Assembly: GCF_019578655.1 (NCBI RefSeq)
Contig: NC_063258.1
Coordinates: 3,844,001-3,908,000, forward strand
Origin: Ricinus communis
Lineage: Eukaryota > Streptophyta > Magnoliopsida > Malpighiales > Euphorbiaceae
DNA: 64,000 nt
Direction: 5' to 3'
Shown: one piece after another, positions 34,204-46,140 of the stretch
Layout: each line of letters starts with the position of its first letter
How positions within the stretch are numbered: the first letter of the stretch is position 1
Notes under the pieces: model-generated
What the model was told of the DNA's origin: nothing
The model's database searches: none
What the model saw: the letters and a program-made list of their open reading frames with translations, nothing else
Translations under genes and position numbers: made by a program

Positions 34204-37200
34204 CTAAGACTCTGATGTCTTGTGTTTCAGGAAGCCTTTAGCTTGCAGACTTTCGACCGACTCCCCAACAGCATCTTCAACAGGAGTGAAGACTAGCCCC
34301 AGTTCAATTAATCTCTTTGCAGCATCTTTGCAAGTTGTCAGACCTGGTTGAGTTTCTCCAATAAAGCTATATGTGAATCAGAGTCTAAGTACATGCACTT
34401 ACAAAACCAAACAAAGATCTTAATCACAGAAAAAACAAAGACAGTATTTGAATGACAGAAACGAATCGAAGAAAAAACAATAGAACTCGGTGATCCCGTC
34501 CGGTTAAGAATTCCAGTAAAATAACTCATATGTTCTGTTCTAATATGATAAGTTATTCCATTTGACAAGACCTCCAGGTTGTCCTGTTTCCTCCTGCATG
34601 CTTATCAACTACCCTTTATTCACTTGTCTAGAAGATTAATAAAAAACAGAACAAAGGGATCTCACACTCATTGAAAATCTAACACTAAGTTCGATATCTA
34701 GTACTTTTCTGAAACCAATTATGGCCTCACTTGAAAGAAAGAGTATGAATACGCCATGTAATGATAACAGATAAAAACTATAGGCAATAATTATAGGTTA
34801 TAAAATAAATCCATCTAATGCCAACATTTTATGCCTACCCTTTTGACACTCAGATAGGCCATTCATCTTTTCTTTTCCTTTTTCCCTTCAGTCATGGGGG
34901 GAGAAGGAGAATGTCACTTTTAACTGTTAAACTTCAAATCTAATGTCAGAAAGGTTATTCAACTTCAATCATTTAAAACCAGTGAAATAGAAAGGAAAAC
35001 CCATATTAACAAGATTGATCCCAATTGGTACTTTGGCAGCCACAGCTCCAAAGTATCGGATCACTAAGTTGAAATTCTTTTCATGAGAAGAATCTATATA
35101 CATTTGATCCTCCACCCATCAATGAGTAAATAACTTTCCGTTACTTTTATTTTCTATTGAAAGTGAAGACTGACAAAGAGAAATATGGTTATCCTGTTTG
35201 AAATCTAGGCAGAACTCTTCTCTGTACATTATTCCTTTCTTTTCTGTCCAAATCATCAATATAAAATTTTACATGATATGTAAAATTTCATTATCCATAG
35301 GAAGCTTTGAAAGGGCTCCAAAGGACAATACCAATTGTAAAGCAAGCGTCAACAGGACCATTTAGAGAGCATCTGATAAAACTTTCTCAAAAAAGGATAA
35401 GAGAGCATCTGATACAACGTAAAGCACACGCAAAAACAGTAGCTCACAGATGCACTTGAGGACTCTTTATTCCACAATAACTATCAAGAGCTGACTCAGT
35501 GGAGATAGGACCAGGTTAAGGAAATGTTTATTGGAAGTTCACTTGCACACGCCCACAAGAGAGAAAAGGAATATAAAAAAGATATTCTTCAAAAGTGCTA
35601 CTTATCTTCTTATTATCTTTTGCATCAAACAAGGATACGTGGCTATTTTTATTGAACTAGATGCAACTTATAGCCTTCTAGTTCTATTTACCACCCATTA
35701 TTAAAAGACCCGTTACTCTGAACTCTTTCAACTCTACTAGTGAATACAGTTTACTGCTTGTAACCTCTAAAGACAATTAAAAGACACTAAATTAAAGTTT
35801 ATTCTTTCAACAACGTTACACCAGGAAAAAATGAACATGTTTAAGCAACAAAGAGGAGGGAAGACTTTTCCAATAGCAGAAAGATATGGACCCTACAAGG
35901 CTAGTTAGAAAGGTAGCATCAGTGCAAAAACTGAAATTATCAGGGCTAGGAAGCCACCATTAGTAAACAATCACACGGAAGACAAGGCAACGTGACAACA
36001 TAGCCACTAGATGGATTTCATTATTGAAGAGATAAAAGTATCCCCATGTCCACCTCTTCACCACATGTGCGATTATTAGTGTCATCTAGACTCATCATAT
36101 TTCATCATGGACTGCAATTCCGCTACAAGAGCTTTTACTAATGAAGTATTATTGTGATTCTTTTTTGTCAAGTTCATTTTGAACTCTCCACTGCCCCTTC
36201 AATATGCTACAGCAGAATAAATAAGTCAAATTCAACCCTCAGCCATTTAAGATGGCTGTCCTTTTTTTTAAGAATTAGGCACACTAGACTCCCCAATTTG
36301 CGAGTGAGAGAGGGCAGTCTATTTATGCCTATACTTTCTTTTGATAGGGGAATGTTTCTGCAATTCAAATCCATGACCTTTTAGTAAAAAAAGAGCAACG
36401 TTATTATTACTCCAAAGCTGACCCCTCAAACTAAATGAAGATCAATAGAAATCCTAAAACTAAATATTATACTAATATTGGTTCCCTAGTGGTAATTACC
36501 CTATTGCTGCCACCAACCAATAATAATGAGACCAACAATTAACAAACTAAATATAAAAAGATTTGGAATTGATTATGAATCCTTCATTATGTTTCCCAGT
36601 GGAATTTTAAAGCGGACAATTTTGGAGACATAAACTGCCAAATAAGCTCCAGGATCATGATACTCAGCCTCTATGCTTCCCCATCACATTATGGTCCACA
36701 ATAATACTAGCAAAAACCTGTATTATTATTGCCATTGAATAGGAATTGTACTTTCTGGATATCCTTGAAAATTTTGTTTGCATACATATTTATCTATGCA
36801 TGTAAAGTGATAGGAAGAACAGTAACATTTTCTTTCATGGGAGAGAAGTGGAGAACATAAGTATTAAATGAATATAAAAACTTAAAGGACAGCAAAGCCA
36901 TAATATGAGACATGATGGTGTAAAAGAAGCCAAACCTGTGAACAGGAAACTCAGGGAAGAGCTTGGATACTCTGTCAGCAAAATCACCAAACTGATAAAT
37001 ACCATTGGTGCAAAGATATCTACCAGAAGCAGAAGGAGCCTCAAACAGCAAAACTTGTGCCTTTGCCAAATCTTTGACATGCACAGCTCCTAACCAGTGA
37101 TATTCTTGAGTGTCTTTAGACCCCTCTAACAATTGCTGTAACACAGCAGAGCTAGCATTTAAACTAGGCTGCAACAGTGGACCTATACACGTGGAAGGAT

Positions 37201-38312
37201 GAATTGCCACCACATCCATTCCATGCTTCTCTGCAAATTCCCATGCTGCTTTCTCAGCAAGTGACTTTGAGACCGGATACCATTTCTGCCGAAGCCAAAC
37301 AGACAGCCAAGAAAGCACAGAAACCCAAATCTCAGCTGATACTCTATTAACATAAAACCCCAAGTCATTGTATACCTGTCACTATTGTGTTATATATCTT
37401 CCCTATTAAGAATAGTATAAATCTTGAGAATACTGAACAAACTCAATTCAAATCCATTGTTGAAGTGGATTAGTATGTTTTGGTCATAAAATAGCTCACT
37501 TTGCAACATCTAAAAGGGTGCTTTCTCGAAAAAAAGAAAAAAAAAAAAAAAAGTAAAACCTTAATGCTGAGTATGCACCTAACAAGAAAATGAAAGTGTT
37601 GAAAATCTGATGGTACTAAGAAATTACACTACGTCAAAAGATATATATGCAAGAATGGATCAAAAGAGCTAATGAAAACACTATTCATATTTATATTTTC
37701 TGTTATTTTTTCTTTTCTTTTTGTTAATCACCAAAAGGAGCAATTTCATTGATCATCAAAACAATCATTAACCAATTGACTATAAAAACATAAAGAAGAA
37801 GTAGGAATTCAGGCACCCACCTGTCTAGACTTGCAGTAATCCAAGTCAGTCCAAGAAGATTCGTCAAACACCTTACCAGCAGGCCAGTTAGGATTAGGAA
37901 CCAAGGCAGAAATAGAAGACGTGAGAACAACGCGCCTAACCTTAAACTTACGAGCAGCTTCAAGAACATTAATAGTACCCTGAACAGCAGGCAATACAAG
38001 TTCCTTCTCTGGATCTTTAGGCTCTTCCAAGGTACAAGGAGACGCCACGTGGAAAACCCCTTGACAACCCTCTACAGCCTTACATATGGCGTCGTAGTCA
38101 AGCAGGTCTGCTTCGTAGAGCTTGAGGTTGATGATGTCACCGTGAGAAGAAGAAGAAATGAGGTGGAAGAGGTGAGAAGGGTCGGAGGCCGGGTAGATAG
38201 AGGCGTGGATGGTAGTGTAGCCGTGTTGTAAAAGGGTCTGTATAAGCCATGAGCCTATGAACCCATTGGCTCCTGTCACGCAAACTGCTTCTTTCTTGTT
38301 TTGGGTTGCCAT
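34204..38312 (-). CDS. Cinnamoyl-CoA-reductase-like NADPH-dependent SDR
   Basis: Three exons on the minus strand: 38312-37821, 37285-36936, 34366-34204, giving 334 aa. Phases agree, and an in-frame TGA lies 6 nt before the ATG. Extended SDR fold: NADP-binding TGANGFIG (residues 13-20), D-LLDYD and FHVASP segments, catalytic Ser in LTSSISAL (about 132), and the Tyr/Lys pair YPVSK (Y167, K171). Further landmarks are AIHPSTCIGPLLQPSLNAS, WLGAVHVKDLAKAQVLL and GRYLCTNGIYQFGDFA. The C-terminal LVFTPVEDAVGESVESL is the usual end of CCR/DFR-type reductases. The true CCR signature NWYCY is replaced by KWYPV, so lignin-type cinnamoyl-CoA reduction should not be assumed. It is better called a CCR-like reductase of unknown substrate. 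Intron 2 is 2.57 kb and holds a SINE-like insertion. Confidence 0.9.
36256..36424 (-). mobile_element. SINE-like element in intron 2 of the CCR-like gene
   Basis: On the minus strand an AGCTTTGGAGTAATAATAACG start is followed by the B-box-like GGTCATGGATTTGAATTGC, then AGAAACATTCCCC, and the element ends with a poly(A) run (AATTCTTAAAAAAAAGG, about 36259-36275). The GGTCATGGATT(T/C)GAATTGCAGAAAC phrase is typical of a plant tRNA-derived SINE family. Target duplications were not found. Confidence 0.5.
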
Positions 38313-38560
38313 CAATCAGTTTTCTGCTGATATGTTATGCTGTTCTTTCTCACTCCGTTATTTCTTTTTCTCTATTAATGGATAACTTTGTGTTTGTAAT
38401 TTAATTTTGCATTTGGATAATCTCTATTTTTTTTCTCAAAATGGATAAATGAGAAATCAGATTGACTTTGAAATTATCCATTTAGTTTTCTTATTAATAT
38501 CCAACATTTGTTTAATAAGATTTACTAAGAAGTTAAAAAGGAAAAATAAAATCTTATTTA
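38313..38560 (-). promoter_or_regulatory. Upstream region of the CCR-like gene
   Basis: The 5' flank contains pyrimidine/purine-biased stretches next to the ATG, followed by increasingly AT-rich DNA. No TATA box is assigned. Confidence 0.3.
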
Positions 38561-39720
38561 ATTTCTATACTTTTAATATGTTGTTAAATTATTATTAATT
38601 GGTCGTTTATATAATTATTATTATTTTTATTATAAAATTAAATTGATAGAATATAATTTAATATGTTTTTTAATAATATTTTTAAAATTAAAAATTTATT
38701 ATATAATTAAATATTAACTTACTATTCATATAATATTAAAAATATACTTTAAGATATTTTTTTAGAATTAGAATTATTATCTAATTATAAAACTAATTTA
38801 TTAGTTAATATAATATTAAAATATAATTAATATATTATTTCTAGGATAGAATTAATATCATTAACAAAATATTTATTAGTTAATATAATATTAAAATAGA
38901 AGTAATATACTATTTTCTAAGATTAGACTCAGTGTTTAATTAGGAATAAAACTTATGAATTAATAAATTAATAGAAAAATTAAAAAATTACATATAAACT
39001 TGAATCATATATTTCAAAAGTAAATATATATGTTAAAATAAAAATTTTATATGTCAAAAATTAAACATACATGTCAAATAAATTTTAGGTCTCAAATATT
39101 AATATATTTCTAATTGTTTACTCATGCGTTGAATGGTCATTATTATTATTTTAATTATAAAATCAAATTGCTAGATATAATTTAATAAAATTTTTGATTT
39201 TTAATATTAATTTGATAATATTTTAAAAATAATAACAAACTAATTAGTTTTAAATACTTTTTTTAATTTTTAAAATTTTAAAATCTTATTAATGCAATAA
39301 TATAAAAATATTTATTATTTAATTGTAGTATTATATGAACTAATACTATTAATATAAATAATAAAACTATTTTTTAGGATTAAGAATTTATTATATAAAA
39401 AAATTATTCTATTATTAATATAATAGTAAAAATATAATTTTAGATGTTATTTTTAGAATTAGAATTATTATTCATTTAGAAATTAATATATTAGTTAATA
39501 TAATATTAAAATATAATTAACATTTTATTTTTTAGGATTAGAGTCAGTATTTAATTAGGAATGTAACTTATTAATCAATAAATAAATAAAAAAAACTATA
39601 AAATTATACATCAGCTTGAATCCCATGTGTTAAAAATAAGTACACATATCAAAATAAAATTCTATTTGTTAAAAATTAAGTACACATATAAAAAAAAATT
39701 AAAATCTCAAAAATTAAAAT
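38561..39720. repeat. AT-rich tandem duplication, period about 615-690 bp
   Basis: Two head-to-tail copies. GATTAGACTCAGTGTTTAATTAGGAATAAAACTTAT at 38921 recurs as GATTAGAGTCAGTATTTAATTAGGAATGTAACTTAT at 39536. TTTTTAGAATTAGAATTATTAT at about 38760 recurs at about 39450, and GTCGTTTATATAATTATTATTA-like text at 38600 recurs near 39134. The spacing change of about 75 bp comes from a further internal duplication in copy 1 (TTAGTTAATATAATATTAAA at about 38803 and 38877). Confidence 0.6.
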
Positions 39721-39849
39721 ATATAGATATAGATTTTTAAATCCTTGCATTTCCACATTATCTAAGTGTATAAATAGCATTGGTAAAATCGAAAAATAAA
39801 ATAAAAATAATTAAATATATATTAATTATTAAACATAATTTTAGTAATT

Positions 39850-39851
<2 letters not shown>

Positions 39852-39902
<51 letters not shown>
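39852..39902. repeat. (TA)n microsatellite
   Basis: About 25 uninterrupted TA units. Confidence 0.95.
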
Positions 39903-39907
<5 letters not shown>

Positions 39908-40360
39908 TTAAATTCTAATGTAACAATTTCTTTTTTTCTTTTTCTTTAAATTCATATTCATTTTATTAGGTTTCATGGGTAGTTGGATGCCATACGTTTA
40001 TAATAAATACCAATAAATAGATTCGTTGGTGTTAATTATGAAAATTCCAAGTTCATATGCTCATTTAATTTTAGAAAAATTTCAAAAAAAATTTAAAAAG
40101 ATAAAAAGAAATATCATTTATACATAGAAATATAATTTTTTTCAAAGATATTATGTAAAGCTTCCAATATATCATTTATATGGTACTTCATATAGGATGC
40201 AAATCTTTTTCAAAAATTACCATCAAAAAATTCAACAAAGCTCTTCCAAAAATATACATAAATAGAACCATTCGAAATCATATTAATTTTCTATCAATCT
40301 TCAAACTGAAAATGAGCATTTCCTGCAATAAAATAAAAAATAAAGAATTTGTTTTCATTC

Positions 40361-40400
40361 TTACAAAAAGATCTTGATTCTTACAAAAAGATCTTGATTA
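40361..40400. repeat. 20-bp perfect tandem repeat
   Basis: TTACAAAAAGATCTTGATTC is followed at once by the same sequence, with a single change at the second copy's end. Confidence 0.85.
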
Positions 40401-41155
40401 TTATGAAGAATGTGAAACTTATTTCGTTAGATTTTTAATAAATTTTATCAAATATGAAATGAAAATTGATAAATCAATAATAATACAAATGTTTTTACGC
40501 AATTTAAACAATTTTTAGTTGATTTTGAACAACATAGTTGAAAAGTAAAGGTACCACACAAATCCATATTTTGGTATATGTTTTTTTCTAAAAAATACAG
40601 AAACAATATACTTTTTAACAAAAAGGTATATGCTAATATAAAACAAGTATATGTAGATTTAGATTTCTAAGTATTATATTCTCTTAATAAATATACTATA
40701 GTCTTTCATTTTTTAAATATTTAGATTTTAAATTTTTTTAATTTAATGTTATAAAAGTATCATATCATGAAATTTATTATCTATGTTATAATTTCCTTAC
40801 AGAATTAATAATTTTTAATACATTTTACACACACAACTTATAATGACCTTGCTCAAACTAGGCCTAAATATCTATTTCTCAGTTTTCTCTTTTTTGAATT
40901 GTGAAATCTAGCAACTCAAAGCTTTAACTGTTGTTGTTTCTATTATGATCCAATTTTTAGACTTCACTGGTGGGTAAAAAAATGGGGTGAATAAAACCTA
41001 TTGAGAAGATAGAATATTAATGAAAGGAAACATACAATAATTTAAAGTAAAACACATATAATATTATAATATTTTTGAACACTTTTCTGCTAGAGAAAAT
41101 TTTGCTAATATTCTGAACATATATATTTGATCAAATTATTCTAGCTAGACAAATA

Positions 41156-41159
<4 letters not shown>

Positions 41160-41215
<56 letters not shown>
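41160..41215. repeat. (TA)n microsatellite
   Basis: About 28 TA units, next to the LTR side of a copia remnant. Confidence 0.95.
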
Positions 41216-41218
<3 letters not shown>

Positions 41219-41219
41219 C

Positions 41220-44050
41220 CGCAAATCTTTTATAATCTGAAATCAACTATCAGCATAAGCGCAAAACCAATCTAGAAAATATCGATACTAAATTAAATTT
41301 TGATATCTTATCAAGAAAATAATGTATATCCTTATAATTATGTATTGCCAAAATAGCTAAATGAGCTCAACTTTTGCTATCATATCTGAAATGTATCTAT
41401 AACCAATATGGTTCGTTGACTATACAACATAGGATCAAGGCGGCCTCTATTACATCTTTCGTAAATCAACCTATCAATGGTCATGTATGCTGACACAATT
41501 GAATGACATGGATCATGATGTAGATACGTAGCATGAAAATTTCATGTAATATGGTCTTAATATGTATATATCCAATCGGTACATCTTTAAACTTTAATGA
41601 GACCATACCATACTAATATCAAAGTGTGAATAAACTAAAACTTTATTTCTGCAAAAGACAACCTCAAAATACTATAATTGAAATAATTGAAAGTATGTCT
41701 ATAATATATAAGCTTATAAAGTCACAAATTCCCACTAAAACTGAATATCATCAAATGACAGGACACCCATACAAGTAGTGTGCTCATGAAACATCTTGGA
41801 TGGCGATCCCTTAATAAGCGGATCTGCAATCATGGATTTTGTTTCGATGTGCTCTATAGAGAACTGTCCACTCTGAACTCTTTCTTTAACAATTAGGAAT
41901 TTAATGTCTATATGATTCGACTTTGTCGAGCTCTTATTATTGTTAGAATACAAAATTGCTGATTTATTATTACAAAATAACTTTAATAGTCTATCCACAC
42001 TGTCCCCTAGATAAAATTTTGTAACCTTATTCCTTGATTGGATGCCTCATAACATGCTATGAATCCTGCTGCCATAATATAAGAGTCTACAAGAGATTGT
42101 TTAACACTCTTTTAGGAGATAGCACCTCCAACTAACATATATAGCCTGAAGTGGATTTCATACTATCTTGAAACCTAGTAAAATCAATATACCCAATGAT
42201 CTCAAGCTTATTCGACCTCCGATATGTGAGCATAAAGTCTTTTATTCTCTGTAAGTACCGGAAGACCCATTTGGCTACTTTCCAATGGTCCATTCTTGGA
42301 TTGCTTAAGTATCTGCCCAATATCCCAGTAGCATATGCAATATCAGATCGTGCACAAACTTGAGCATACATTAGACTCCCTACTGCTGAGGCATAAGGAA
42401 CTTTTTGCATTTCCTTTTTCTTAAGATCATTCTTAGAGCACTGATTGAGACTAAATTTGTCACTTTTAGCCATAAGGGTATCACCTGGTTTGCAATGTTG
42501 CATGCCAAATCTTTTGAGAACCTTTCGACTCTTTTATGATAATTCAAGAATATCCTGAGAACAATCTCGATGTATTTTTATGATTAACACAAAAGAGGTG
42601 TCACCAAGATCTTTCATCTCAAAATTCTCAGCTAGAAATCTCTTTAGTTTCTTGCAATAAGCCTATGTCGTTGCTAGCAAGCAAGATGTCATCGACATAT
42701 AAAACTAACATAGAACTTAAAACCGGACGAGATGATCACTTGATGAAGCTTGAAATACCATTGTCGAGATGCTTGATTGAGCCCATAGATGGATTCTTAA
42801 GTTTGCAAACTATATTCTTTGAGTCTCCAGATAGAAAGTTTTCTAGTTGTGCCATATAAATTGTCTCATTAATGTTACCATTAAGAAACGTTGTATTTGC
42901 ATCCTTCCTAATGTAATTTAAGATTGAATTGTGCCATTAATGCCATTATAATCTTGAAAGAGTCTTTTAAAGATATCAGAGAGAAAGTCTCTTTATAGTC
43001 AATGCCTTCTTTCTGTGTAAAGCTCTTTACAATGAGGCGGCCTTGTACCTCTTCTCATTGCCTCTTAAATCCCTCTTGGTCTTAAATATCTATTTGCAAG
43101 CAATGGATTTCTCTTCTTTTAGCAATGGGACAAGGTCCCACATGTCATTGTCCTTCATAAACTTCATCTCTTTATTCATGACATTAATCCATTTTTGAGA
43201 GTTACGAATTTCTATAGCTTGATAGAATTTGATCAGATCATCTTCCATCACTCCTATGTCTGCCTCATGTTCTTAGAGAAATATAATGTATTCATCTAGC
43301 ACTGCACTTCTCCTCTCTCTAGTGGATCTCCTTAATGGCATAGGTTTTTGAGGTGCTTGAGTTTGTTTTTTTAAAATAGTTTCTTAAAAGGGAGGTTCTC
43401 TAGCATTGTCTTGATTTATTGTGTCTTGAACAAAGTCAGGAATAGAATCTTGATTAATGCCAATAACAACTGTAGGAACATCGATATATTTCTCTTCAAA
43501 GACAAAGTCCTTAATTGTATTTGCCCCCGCAAACTCAGCATCTTCAAAGAACTGAGCATTTATTGTCTTGAAAATCGACTTAGTTGTGGATCATTAAATT
43601 TGTACCCTTTGGGTCTTTCAGAATATCGAATAAAATAGCAACTCATCGTTCTTGGGTCCAATTTTTTTTCATTAGGCTTATAAGGCCTTGCCTCAGCTGG
43701 ACAACCCCAAACATGAAAGTGCTTTAAACTAGTCTTCTTACTAGTCCAAAGTTCATAAGGAATTTTGGCAGGTGCTATAGTTGGAACTCTATTAAGGATA
43801 TATGCTGCAGTCTTAAGTGATTCTCCTTAGAGTAGTTCTAACAAGGTAAAATGACTAATCATACTCCTCACTATGTCTTTAAGCTTTCTGTTTCATCTTT
43901 CAGCTACATCATTCATAGTGAACGAACCCGACATTATGGTGTATTATGGAACAATATTGCATTCTTCTAGGAATTTAGCAAATGGTCCTAGGTATTGTTC
44001 ACTTGAACCATCATATTTTCTATAGTATTCACCACCACGAGTATTGTGAA
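41220..44050 (-). mobile_element. Ty1/copia retrotransposon remnant
   Basis: On the minus strand this reads integrase (from about 44040), then RT, then RNase H (ending at 41735): the Ty1/copia order. Recognised parts are RNase H end (41735-41998; FCNNKSAILYSNN, STKSNHIDIKFLIVKERVQSG, ADPLIKGSP), RT/RH linker (42132-42503; VPYASAVGSLMYAQVC, SDIAYATGILGRYLSNP, HWKVAKWVFRYLQ) and RT around 42600-43200. An integrase tail lies around 43600-44040. Many stops and frameshifts break it. A weak AGTGGGAATTTGTG polypurine/LTR junction lies at about 41722-41738, so 41220-41730 is probably LTR. gag and the 5' LTR are not seen. Confidence 0.8.
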
Positions 44051-44885
44051 TTTCCTGTAAGTATACGAATGACACAAAAATAATAAAGTGAGAGCAGAGT
44101 ATCATCCCACAATGATTGAATTTACGAGTACTGAAATTAATTAGCTAACTAATATCTAACAATCGATAATGGATTAGAAGAAAATAAAAATCAACTTTAA
44201 CACCACTTTAAACTACTAAATTATATTCTAGCTAATTCAAATGAAGGGAGAACTTCAAGTTTAAGGATTACTAGGGCTTGATGGTCTCACTAAGATCCTA
44301 TTGGGTTTTAATTGAGTTAATTAAATGCTCATAATATAAGTGCTTTACCCATCTAAATTAGCTAAATTAACCCTTATCTCTAAGTGATTAGCTCCTATCA
44401 TTAATCTTTAAAGGATTCACTCATTTTTTTGAGAAAAATTTTCACCTATTCACCCAAGAAATACTCATCGTCTCAAAAATGTTAAAGGCTTACAAGGCAC
44501 AATTAGGCAAAAGAGTGACACTTGGAGTCTAAGAGGCATCTTTACCTAGCAAACTCCCAAGGCAAGCATTTTTATCAAGCACATTGGGTGTAAACCTTTC
44601 AATCTAACGCCTCAAGCATAAATAAATTCATATTTGTTGGCCAAACAAAATAAAATAGCAATTATAATTTCAGCATAAAAACAAAAGAAATTCAAATTAG
44701 TTAAACTCAAAGTTTACAAAGTTAATCTATAACCCCAACAATGATTTAGTTTTCCTATTAAAAGTGCAATGTCCAACAAAGAAAATAAAGAATTTAATTT
44801 CATTACAACACTATAAGATCACAAAACACAAGAAAGATAATAAACTTAAAAATAACAGCTTTGCTCTCCAACTTCACATGCAGAA
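44051..44885. repeat. LTR/LARD-like repetitive sequence
   Basis: The piece beginning GAATTTCCTGTAAGTATACGAATGACACAAAAATAATAAAGTGAGAGCAG resembles a stretch I associate with large plant LTR elements lacking coding regions. No frame is present. Classification is from general resemblance only. Confidence 0.35.
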
Positions 44886-45800
44886 CTGTTGATGTTGTTC
44901 TTTAATGAGTTTCATCTTGATAACATGCAGAAGATGTTAATCTTTAGAATCACCATGAACTGAAAAATTTAAACTTTCTAACATATGATAAGAAGAGAAA
45001 AATTACAATATAAAAGGAAATGGAAGTTGCTACTGCCAGCAACTGGACAAGAAGTTAGCGGCTACAAGAGAAAAGAGAAAGGAGAGAAAAGTCGTCGGAT
45101 GGAAAGTGGTAACTAATATAATTTAATGTAATTTTACCATTTAGAAAATAACTAATTTAATATAATTTTTTTATCACAAGATAAATTTTAGATTTCAAAG
45201 AGATTAAAATGCCAGAATTACATAAAAAGAATGAGGGTTTGTCTTCACTTTTATCAAACCAACTCACAAATGAACTCTTAAGGGAGAAATTTCAAATGGG
45301 TTTTAGAGATGAAATAATGGGTCACCTAATAATAACCTAATCTAAAAATAAATATTCTATAAAATTAGAGGCCCAAAATATTATATAGTCCCAAAAACTA
45401 CAAAATCCATTTATTTAAATATACACAAGAAACCCTAATATTTCTCATCGTATATCAATAATATATAATATAAAATTTTGTAATCGCCTGCTATTACCGA
45501 CGCCACTTTTGGACTCTTCATCCATTAGACGCGATGTCTTCTGAATCGATGCTGTTCTTTAATGATTTTTATCTTCATAACATACAGAAAGATGTTAATC
45601 CTTAAGAGCCATCATGAACTGAAAAAATTTAGATTTTCTAACATGATAAGAAGAAAAGATTACCAATGTAAAAAGAAATAGAAGTTGCAACTGCCGGCAA
45701 CCGGACAAGACATTAGCGGCTACAAGAGAAAAGCAAAGAGAAAAATCCTAATTTTCTAAAGAGAAAGGAGAGAAAAGCCGTCAGATGGAGTGTGGTAAAA
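44886..45800. repeat. Direct duplication of about 230 bp, 655 bp apart
   Basis: Copy 1 (about 44888-45115) and copy 2 (about 45543-45795) share GTTCTTTAATGA.TTT.ATCTT.ATAACAT, GATGTTAATC.TTA.A, CATGAACTGAAAAA and GGACAAGA. They also share TTAGCGGCTACAAGAGAAAAG and GGAGAGAAAAG.CGTC.GATGG. Copy 2 has an extra AAGAGAAAAATCCTAATTTTC. The sequence between is AT-rich and non-coding. Confidence 0.65.
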
Positions 45801-46140
45801 GAAAATATTAAAATTTAATAATAATTGAACATATACAAATATTAAAACAAAACCAAATTATTTTATTTTAAACAAACTAATCATACATTTATGAAATCAT
45901 TAAAAAGTTTCCAGCCAAAAAAAAAAGAAAAAAAATAAAAAGTGGGGTCGTTATCCGATCTGTTCGCACAATAACCACATCTTTCATCTTTTCTATTCAA
46001 TTTCATAATTCAATCAAATTCAATGATGGGTTCGTCAACTTCTTTATGTACAATCACAAAAATCCCAATTGTAGGAGCTCCATGATTTCTGTTGATAAAC
46101 CATTTTTGCTCAAGAAAGAAGAATTGGAAGAAATTAGGCC

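Noticed and set aside
38049..38231. Plus-strand 60-codon frame rich in V, E and R
   Set aside because: Antisense shadow of exon 1 of the CCR-like reductase.
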